In this document: piece by piece, positions 55,820 through 64,000 of the stretch
Position numbering within the stretch: the first letter of the stretch is position 1
How the letters are laid out: the number at the start of each line of letters is the position of its first letter
Origin: Trebouxia sp. TZW2008
Lineage: Eukaryota > Chlorophyta > Trebouxiophyceae > Trebouxiales > Trebouxiaceae
Direction of reading: 5' to 3'
Assembly (NCBI GenBank): GCA_002118135.1
Contig: BDIU01000063.1
Span: 496,439 to 560,438, forward strand
DNA length: 64,000 nt
Translations under genes and position numbers: made by a program
The notes under the pieces: generated by a model
What the model saw: only the letters and a program-made list of their open reading frames with translations
Databases searched by the model: none
Told to the model about the DNA's origin: nothing

Positions 55820-58800
55820 TCAGCGCCTCCTGCGTCCCTTGTTGCGCTTGCTCTTACGTCCTCCTGCTGTCTCATTGGGAGGCTCATATCTTTCCCGCTG
55901 CCTCCGTTGCCCAGTGGTTTTCCTCTGATCAGGGCTGCCAAAGGTCAACCAAATCTTGCAACAGTCAGGTCCCAGCATCCTGAAGGCTTGACATTGCAGC
56001 ATGCCCTGACATACTGTGGCTTCTGTGACATCATAGATGGCACCGTCTGGGCCCAAGCAGGCATACACCACATACTCGCCTCCCCCAAACATGGACAGGA
56101 GGCCAGTCCTGGTCACCCAGCCTTGTCCAAGCTTGACCTGCAATGACCGTGCAGTGTCAAAGCAGTTGGTCATCTGGAAGCAGACTCTCAAAACTGTACT
56201 GACAAGCACGTTTTGGAAAATTGCAATTTCCAAAGCGTGCTTGTCAATAATCATGCTATGTTTGGGCATTTGTGCTGTGGCTGAAACACAAGCCAATCAA
56301 GCATTTGAGATGCCCTGTTGAGCATGGCGCAGCAAGCATAACCAAGACTGATGACTGCTGTTACCTTGTGTGGTGCATTGCATTTCTGTTGCATGATACT
56401 AGTACTGCTGGGACTTGGCCCCATGCCATGCCTTGCATATTTTACACAAGAAATTGTATTGCCTCGAACAGCATGGATACTTGCATACCGAGTGAAAACA
56501 GTTGCAGTCTTTGCACCATCGCCCCTTCTCTGCAGTCTTGTCTGTGCGGATACATCTGTGAAGCTCACCACAACAAGTGCATCTCTGCCAGTGAACATTT
56601 GGATCATCCTCCCTGCAAGCACATGCTAGGTCAATGCCCACTTTGCACAGACTGTGACAGAAGCTACAAATGCTGCACACCTACAGCCTGGCTAGATCAA
56701 GACTATCCCCTTGCACTGGAGAAACGCAGGAGAAGCAGTGGACTGTGTCCATAAAAGAGCAAGAGCCTTTTTACAGCCCAAAAAACCTCAATTCCAAAGA
56801 ACAAAAACCAACAATGCTTGCTATGCAGCCTGCTGAGCCTGCCTACTTACTCTTCTGGCTTGTTACGCTGAGATGAAGATGCTTGAGAAGCGTAGGCCGC
56901 TGCTGCTTGTTCTGCATCATACTGCCGCCTCTTGTATGGGTCACATAGCACCTCAGCTGCCTGCACACAATTCAAGTGGGCGTAGGTCATGCAGCAATTC
57001 AGCAGCCTGCACATAGTTCCACTGGATGAGTTTGCATGAGTGTATATGAGCATGTGCTGAGCTTTCACAACTCAAGATGCTTCCTCCACACACCAACACA
57101 GCCACAATGCAAGGCGCACAGTTCAAGTATGGCAATGCACACTATGTTAGCATGTGCAGGGCCTTCACAATTCTGAAAGCTTTCTCCACACAGCAGCAAA
57201 GTACACTGCATCCAGGTCAATGCGGCTTTATAGAAAAACAACATGCATCTAAACCCAGCTGACACCACTGCATGACATATAAGAGACAGACACGCAGCTT
57301 GTGTGCAGATTTCACCGTGCTGAAGTGACTTGAGAGTCTATATTGCTGTCACATTGTATAAAGTAGATTCATGAACGTGCTGTTGGAAGCTCATTGGGCA
57401 AATCTTGTCTGAGAATTGTATCCACAAACTGCAGCTACATGCAACTGAAACAGCCACAAATACACGCTGGCAGCATGCAAGAGTTGCTTACATCAGTGAC
57501 CTTTCCAAATGCGTCGCTTGCTCCAGCAAGGTTGCCAACTTTGTCAGGGTGGACCAGCAGTGACTTGGTCCTCTTGGCCCGTCTGACCACCTCTTCTTCT
57601 GCTGTTGTGTCCACTTCTAGCACGGTGTAGTGGCATGAAGTGGACAGGATGCGCTGGATCTCAGCCTTTGAATCTGTGCTTCCTCTTGACATTGGCTCTG
57701 ACCAATGAGCAGAAAGTCAATTGCCACAGCCATGCTTACTCTGTACTATTGATGTAGTTGTCCCCTTGATGCGACATGGACTCTTCATATGCAAATCAAG
57801 GCATCATCCTGGATCAACTTGGCATTGAACACACAAACGATTGCAGAATCTTGACATTTGCGAGCTGTAGGTGAAATGGGCGTTGACTGCGCAGATAGCA
57901 TCACGTCGTCTTCCAAGATCACAATTGATGATACTTTTGAATCATGCAACATGGCATTGACAAGGTACATATACACAATTCATGGGTGCTTTTAAATCAT
58001 GTGACAAGGCATTGATAAGGTACGTGAACACAATTGATGATGCTTTTGAATCAAGTGACAAGGTATTGACAAGGTACATGAACACAATTATTGATGCTTT
58101 TGAATCATGTGACAAGGCATTGACATAGTACATGTTTCATGCAAGAAGGATTGATAATGACTTTGCATAGGAGTGAAGCAGGGCAGGCAGGCAGAGAAGC
58201 ACAGAGGAAGAATGGTCTTGACTTCAGGTAGGCAAGCAGGATAAGCATAGATGAATGCTTTTGGCGTGAGGTAAGCAGTGAACCAGGGCAGGCAGGCAGG
58301 ACAGGCACAGGAGAATGACAAAGACAAAGCCCACTGACAGGCAGGAATAGGCTCACTTGGTGGGGCTGTCGACTGGTTGCTGCTCTTTTGTTTTGAATAC
58401 TCCCCAATGGCAATCTTTCTGAAGTTTTCTGCCCATATCCACCAAAGCACACCCACCACAATCTGCACATGCACATTCAGTATGTGACCGATCTGATGTT
58501 GTCCTGCAGAGGTCACACAGCTGCTCACTGTACTGAGCAGAGCATTGCCTCGTAAACAAGGATGCTCAAATGGCTTCAGCATAGAAAGACAAGAATGCCG
58601 GATGGTGTTGTGGGCGAGGCTTCTGCACAGAGATGCGAAACAGTGACATATGGATGGTCAGCCCCTTAAGTTTTGCAACTCAATCAACATTCACCCAACC
58701 AAACCTGTTTGCTGCATGCACAAGCAAGAGTGCATGCAGTGTAAGGCTGAAAGCTGAGCATTTGCAGTTGCAAAGAAACACATTGCGCTTTGCGGTATAC

Positions 58801-61800
58801 CCATGAGCTTGCATCACACAAGATTGTCAAGTGGCTCTGGTCAAATGTTCTTACCACAAATGCGCCCTTGAGCATGGAGCCAGTGATGTAGGAGTTGGTG
58901 ATAGCGAGGTAGGCCACAATCATGGCTGCTGGTACAGAAACAGTTTCAAATGTCATGAAGAAGGTCACCAGCGCCGAAACTATGCTGCACAGAATGCCAA
59001 GCCAACCGCAGCCCATGACGTACCATACTGCAACAGTGCTTGACAGCAAGGCAGGCCACCATGACTTGAACAGGTAACCTGCAGGCAAATCACGCATGTA
59101 ACTCAAGAAGACGAGACTTTGACGCTTGCTTGTGCCAGTTCGTTGCATGGCACTGGCGGGGATTTGAGGAATGCCCTGTGACAGGCGCAATCAATGCAGA
59201 AGCGATGCTCGAGGGGCAAGACTTACGCACAGGGATTGTACACACATCTCAGGGCTTGCGATAAACTTTGTGGAAATTTACACATACGACAGTAATCTGC
59301 ATCATTTACAGAGTACAAGGGTCACAACACGGATCTGGCATCTTTTTCTCCTTTTCCTACTCCAACATTATTGACATTTGTGACACAGATTAACACAGAA
59401 AGCAGTGCCATGATGCCCATGCCAAGCAGTCATCAATTCAGGCCTGGGAGGTGGCTTACGTGACCCAAATATGATGGGCAGGTTTGTCCAGCCAAAGTTG
59501 AACCAGCCTGCTACAAAGTTGATGACACCCCAGGTCTTGCGGAATGGCAAAGCTGCACCCAAAGCGGCTGCCTTGACCACCCAGACAAAATGTCCACCAG
59601 CAATGAAGCGATACAGGCTGTAAGCCATCAGCAGACCCAGCCCAGGTGATACGATGTATAGCAGCACCCTTGCCCACCATGCACCAGCTTCCTTGCCCTT
59701 CTGCAGCAGAGAACAGGTGTTCTGAAGAATTGAGCAGTTGCACCATGTCACAAGGGCTTGCACTGCTGCTGTGCAATACAAGCTGCACAGCTTCAGCAGT
59801 TGAATCTGCCAGCAATGAAGCAGTATGAGCTGTGAACCACCAGCAGTCCAAGCAGGTGATACGACGTACAGCAGCAGCCCAGCCCAGCATGCACCTGCTT
59901 GCTTGCCCCTCTGCAGAGTGCAAAGGGTGTGATGATTCAGCACTGCGCAAAAACACAATGTGACCAAGGCTTACGCTAATGCTGTGCACTTTTGCCAAGG
60001 CAACAAGCTGGCTGTGCTGAAGACCTGTGCTGCAGCATAGACCCGATGTTGTGAATCTGCATCAGCAGCAGCAGCAGCAGCAGCAGCTGCACGGTGTACA
60101 GGAATAACCTAGCCCACCATGCACCTGCTTGCTTGCTCCTTGCCTGGGAAAACTCAGCTGTTCTAGGTGTTTGAGCACTTACGCAATCTGACAAGGGTCT
60201 GCTTTGCTGCAGTGCAAATTGCTAAAGGCAAGGGTTGCAACATAGTCTCTGTGTCAATGTTGATGCACCAGAAGAAGCAGAATGTACACCCAACACCGTC
60301 AGGAGATTGTAAGTGCAAACTTGCAAGTCGATCATACTAACTGTTAAAGCAAACCATAATGGTGCATTGTGCAAGCTGCACATAAAGAAAAGGTGTCATG
60401 TCACCTGCAACTGTCTGCGCCACTGCCGTCTGCCTGTGAGATGGAGCAAAAGAGGCAAGACGTCACACGAGGCTAGATAGGCAGTCAGCAGAACTGTGAA
60501 GCCCAGCATGACAGCCTTCAGCAGGCTCAGCCCGCCTTGTTGGCTGTACCTCCAAACAGGTGCAGCACTTCTCTGAAGCCAGCTTGACCATGACTGCAGC
60601 GTCTCTGCAGTAGCATGTAAAAATTTTAGCATTGTCAGCATGCGCAATACGCAATATGTGGCGTTTGTATGTGTCAATCACTGAGATGCAGTGCCAAGTG
60701 TGGAACGCAATATATTGGCGTCAATACATCATATGCAACACACGGATTTTCTGAAGTACCAATTGCTCAAAATGTGAGTATGGTGTTTCACTGCAAATTA
60801 TCAAGTAACATGTAAAACTTTGATGTCTAAACCACGAGCACAGACAGATGAATATATTCTGCACAAGTGCTGCAGCTCCAGGCACAACAAACTTGTGCAT
60901 GCAGGGAAATTCAAAGTGGCATTGACAAGAGAATCAGATATTTGGAGCGGTATTGTCAGCAGCAAGAGCGTACCTCAAATAGGCATGTGACATTCGGCGG
61001 GTGCAACGTTCTGGCAGTCAGCGGCGTGTATACAATAAAAATATGCATGCATGCAGACATGCGACTTTACAGCTATCAGCGAACAGCTGAGTCAAAAGCG
61101 ATGCAGCAGCACTCAATTGTCCAGACGTCTGCAGCGCTTGCAGAATGGAGACATACCCACAAGGGATGTGTAGCACTGCTTCTGCGTGCCTTCTGAGGTC
61201 TCAAAATATTCATCAGCATCATCAACAGCGTCATCAGAAGCAGCATCAGCAGTAGCATCAGCAGCAGCAGCATCCTCATCGTCGTCATCGCTGCTCACAT
61301 CTTCCCAAGGCATGCTCCCAGAAAGGTTCAAGCCACGGCGTCCATTAGCATATGTATAGCTGTACTGGCCATATGTAGTGGACTCAGCCTCACTGTTGTC
61401 ATGCTTAGCCTTGCTCTTGTCATGGTCAGCTTTGCTGTGATTATGCTCAGCCTTGCTGTCATAACGCTCAGCCTTGCTGTCATCGCGTTTAGCTGCGGCA
61501 TCCTTGCTTTTCTGTGTAGCAGAAGCTGGTGCTGGTTCTGGCTGATGCTGATGCTGGTGTTGCCTGTCTGCTTGGCAGGTCTGTGAGGAAGTGCTGCTGC
61601 TGTGACTGCTGTTGGAGCAGGCGCTTTGCTGTGATCTTCTGTACATGTCTATCAGAGCATGTACTTCTTGGGCAAAGTCAGCATCAGGGTTCAATGACAT
61701 CGCCTTGTGTGCTCGCTGAAGCTGCAACATCACACACTCTTTACAGAAAATGCAACAGAAGCAAACAGCAGAGGACTGAACAACGCACTAGCAGATTTGC

Positions 61801-64000
61801 TTAGGGCACACCAAAGCATGAAGGCAGGAACCAAGACATTGAACCACCCAGGGCGCAGCAGGATGAACTGCAGATGATCATATGACACAACAAAGCAGCT
61901 GGGCTGCACAGCTGTTTGATCAGGTGAAGAACAGCAGAGCAATCAGAGGCTTACGCTCAGGGCACAGCACAGCATCAAGGCAGGGGACAAGACATTGAAC
62001 AACCCAAAGTGCAGCGGGGCCAACTGCAGATGGTCGTACAACATGACAAAGAAGCAGCTGAGCTGCACAGCTTTCTGATCAGGTGAAGAGCACCAGAGCA
62101 ATCAGAAGCTTGCACTTGGGGCACAGCACAGCATAAAGGCAGGAAACAAGACATTGAACAGCCCAGGGTGCAGCAGGATCAACTCATGTACCAGAACAAA
62201 GAAGCAGCTGGGTTACACAGCTTTCTGATGACATTGAAAGCAGCAGTGCAGACAGGAGCTTACCGCCAGTGCCCAATCCTTGGATGCAGCAGCTGTCTTA
62301 GCTTTGTCCAACAAAGCCAAGGCAGCCTCCTTCTTGGCTTGCCTCTTGGCTTCTGCCTGTTGCTCCGGCCCATAGCTGGCGGAAGTAGAAGCCTGAGCTG
62401 TAGCCCATTCCTTCGGCATACCCTGTGCTGCCTGCTTCTGCTGCTGCTGCTGCTTTGGAAGCCGCTGTTGTGTGTCTGCTTGGAAATCCCTTGCTGGAAT
62501 AGGGATACTACTTTCAGCGTCAGAGTAGGCAGACTGAGATGCAGCAGCCCTTTTCTTGCCACGCCTTGCACTTGGGTGGTGCAAGTTCTGTGGCTGAGGC
62601 TTGGCTGTTGCATCAGCTGCTGCAGCTCCACTCTGACCCTCGGGAGCTGTCCTGTGTGTGTGATCCTGTGTCGCTGCTGTTGCTGGCTTTGCATCTTGGT
62701 AAAACTCAGCTACTGGGTGGTCAAGTGCCTGAAGCAGCTTCAACAGTTCGGCCTGTTCACGTGCTTGCTGCGCTGACTTGGCTGAGCCTGGGCGTGCATT
62801 GCCTGCTGCAACTGCCTCAGGGCGCATGCGCTCTGCAAGCATTTTGGCCAAGGCAGCACCAAAATGTGATTGGACTGCCAGTGCACCCTCAGGGTCCAGT
62901 GTGCCAACAAGCACTTGCAGGCAAGCAGCAGTAGTGCCGTCTTGCAGCTGTGCATCAAGCATGATATGGGCCTGCAAGGCAGATCAGGAACAACCTTAAT
63001 GTCCTGCGTGTACTTCTGTACGCAGCTTGATGGCTGCCATACAGCAAACAGCTTCTAGACCATCGTGTGTCAATTCTGCCAGTAACTGAGAGGGTGTTGC
63101 ACGGCTTTGCATGATGAATGCAGAATCATTCTTGTCAGCAGCGTTGGTGCATCCTGAGAACCATAGGCAATGCGTCTGATGCAAGCACTCTCACCGCTAA
63201 ATGCAAATGCTGGTCCGTTTGGGATTCAGACTGGCGCATGAGCAGCTGAAGAGCTGAGAACGCATCCTCTGTGCACATTTCACCATTCCGCAGACAGCCC
63301 AGAAAGTCCTCGATGCTTGTTGCATCATCATCACCATCGTCATCATCATCATCATCAGATGATGAGAAGCCAGGGTGACGCTGACGCTCAGCAGGTGCCG
63401 CATTGTGCGAACCATGTGCACAGTCTGTCTTGGTGTATGTCCTGTCTTGGCTGTGTGGCCAATGCTTTATCTGAGGACTGCTGGATGACTCATCACTGCA
63501 TGAGCCCTCTGCATTGGATGATGCATGCTCACTATGGTCTGAGGTTGCGTCATCATTCTGTCTGCTGCCACTGAACACCCCAGGTGATGACGAGAAAGTG
63601 GGGGATGTGTCTGAATTGCTGTCCAGACCTGGGACTGAGCTGTCTGACTCTTCTCCATTGGCAGCTGCTTTCTTGTGCTGCGTTGCAGGTGCATATGTGC
63701 CAGCCTTCCTCTGCACAGCCTTGGACTTTCTGCCAAGCCCTGCAGATTTGCTGTGCAAGCTGCCTTTGCTGGAAGAGTTGGCAGCTGGTGTGGCATCTTC
63801 TGCAGAATCATTCTGGCCCACTGTGCTGAATGTGCTCTCAGCTGCTGCTGCTGTAGGTAGCACCTTCAGCTCCGCCTGCACATAAAATGGCTTTGAGCAA
63901 ACAGGAAGTCTAAGTACTGAGCCTATCCTGGCCTGACATTGGTAGTGTACAGAAGGCAGTAGAGTACCTTCAGTATCTGCTTCTTCTTCACAAACTGAAG
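55820..64000 (-). CDS. DnaJ/Jiv90 membrane co-chaperone (DNAJC14-like), 5' end beyond window
   Basis: Hsp40 of the DNAJC14/plant type, expected in the ER membrane with Hsp70. In gene order: Ser/Asp-rich N-terminal exons (63135-63881, with a run of nine Asp; 62265-62977, ending DKAKTAAASKDWALA, helical and TPR-like); LQRAHKAMSLNPDADFAQEV with a Lys/Asp/His-rich low-complexity region and MPWEDVSSDDDDED (61130-61730); several hydrophobic exons (60410-60600, ~59450-59700, ~58850-59090, ~58340-58480) giving multiple membrane segments; the J-domain (YTVLEVDTTAEEEVVRRAKR, SLLVHPDKVGN, intact HPD, ~57475-57690, then AAEVLCDPYKRRQYD at ~56950); cysteine pairs RCTCCGELH and RWCKDCNCFHSVC (~56460-56590); and the Jiv90 end GQGWVTRTG, GAIYDVTEATVCQGM with a basic tail (GRRRR stop at 55820). 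One gene is the simplest reading; a split into two cannot be excluded. Confidence 0.8.
57920..58135. repeat. Minisatellite, four ~54-bp units in a DnaJ intron
   Basis: CACAATT starts units at 57920, 57974, 58029 and 58083. Each continues GATG(A/C)T(A/G)CTTTTGAATCATG and GACAAGGCATTGACAAGGTAC. The repeated unit ends in an AAGGTAC donor-like word. Confidence 0.9.
58165..58325. repeat. Minisatellite, three ~55-bp Gly/Gln-type units
   Basis: Units start near 58172, 58228 and 58281 with GCAGG(G/C)(C/A)AGGCAGG-like words followed by AGAATG or GATGAATG. The spacing is the same as in the neighbouring 54-bp array although the sequence differs. Confidence 0.7.
59640..60195 (-). repeat. Exon echoes of a DnaJ-gene membrane exon (three copies)
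   Basis: The true exon contains, in plus-strand view, CCCACCATGCACCAGCTTCC (59674). Copies occur at 59884 (CCCAGCATGCACCTGCTTGC) and 60113 (CCCACCATGCACCTGCTTGC), at spacings of about 210 and 230 bp. The GTGATACGATGTATAGCAGC edge and the intronic CAAGGC(T/A)T tail are also copied. Minus-strand translations give variants of AGAWWARVLLYIVSP. The copies at 59884 and 60113 are open for a stretch and could be alternative exons. Confidence 0.8.
60062..60088. repeat. CAG trinucleotide tract
   Basis: Eight or nine CAG triplets inside the third membrane-exon echo. Confidence 0.8.
61795..62265 (-). repeat. Three tandem ~157-bp units next to a DnaJ-gene donor
   Basis: AAGACATTGAAC recurs at 61833, 61989 and 62148, periods 156 and 159 bp. 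Units share CAGCACAGCAT(C/A)AAGGCAGG, GCAG(C/G)(A/G)GG(A/C)(T/C)(G/C)AACT, AGCTG(G/A)G(C/T)T and AAGAACAGCAGAGCAATC-type words. The right-hand unit meets the true GTAAGCTCC donor at ~62264; the other two end in GTAAGCCTC-like or decayed donors. Confidence 0.85.
63325..63362. repeat. (ATC)n tract coding for poly-Asp
   Basis: Imperfect CATCATCATC run within a coding exon of the DnaJ gene. In minus-strand reading it encodes the acidic run of nine Asp followed by Gly-Asp-Asp-Asp. Confidence 0.85.

Noticed and set aside
61401..61586. Hydrophobic plus-strand ORF (valine/leucine rich)
   Set aside because: Complementary shadow of the Lys/Asp/Ser repeat region in the DnaJ gene.

Overview
The window is nuclear DNA of a photosynthetic eukaryote, most likely a green alga (Chlorophyta, probably Trebouxiophyceae). 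Genes are split into many short exons by GT-AG introns, coding density is low, and no bacterial operon structure is visible. Several products are plastid or photorespiratory proteins of the plant lineage (chloroplast RNase RNR1, TatC, SufA/cpIscA, glycerate kinase). The genus cannot be decided from sequence alone. Gene models were built by joining exons by hand on reading phase and family motifs. Coordinates in the gene entries are exact where exon limits are listed and approximate elsewhere.

Layout, left to right: 2-oxoglutarate/Fe(II) oxygenase (-, 3' end not resolved, 415-3535); chloroplast RNase II/R RNR1 (-, 4634-12538); haloacid-dehalogenase-type HAD protein (+, 12921-13731); nucleoporin NUP93/NIC96 (-, 14162-22493); FSIP1-like coiled-coil protein (+, about 23390-26581); FTSJ1/TRM7 tRNA 2'-O-methyltransferase (-, 28116-29833); selenoprotein K with an in-frame UGA and a SECIS candidate (+, 30093-30814); chloroplast TatC (-, 32094-33559); DHH1/DDX6 RNA helicase (+, 33960-36254); PPP4R1-like HEAT-repeat phosphatase regulator (-, 37370-41613); chloroplast SufA/cpIscA (-, 43018-43686); CD2BP2/LIN1-like U5 snRNP protein (-, 44303-47216); D-glycerate 3-kinase GLYK (+, 47468-49453); IAH1-like GDSL esterase (-, 50355-51694); 26S proteasome ATPase RPT4 (+, 52027-55295); and a large DnaJ/Jiv90 membrane protein (-, 55820 to beyond the right edge).

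The genes do not form a pathway. They are mostly housekeeping: RNA decay, tRNA modification, splicing, nuclear pore, proteasome, and plastid import, Fe-S and RNA maturation. Many sit in head-to-head pairs 250-400 bp apart (RNR1/HAD, FTSJ1/SELENOK, TatC/DHH1, CD2BP2/GLYK, IAH1/RPT4), which suggests shared bidirectional promoters.

The most unusual feature is a pattern I call exon-edge echoes. In gene after gene, the intron next to an exon carries one to three diverged tandem copies of that exon's edge, including the splice site and the first bases of the intron. The clearest case is RNR1, where a single exon is flanked by echoes of its 5' half on one side and of its 3' half on the other. Further observations are the selenoprotein K gene, two apparent one-base frameshifts in conserved exons, a GC-AG intron, and several minisatellites and microsatellites.
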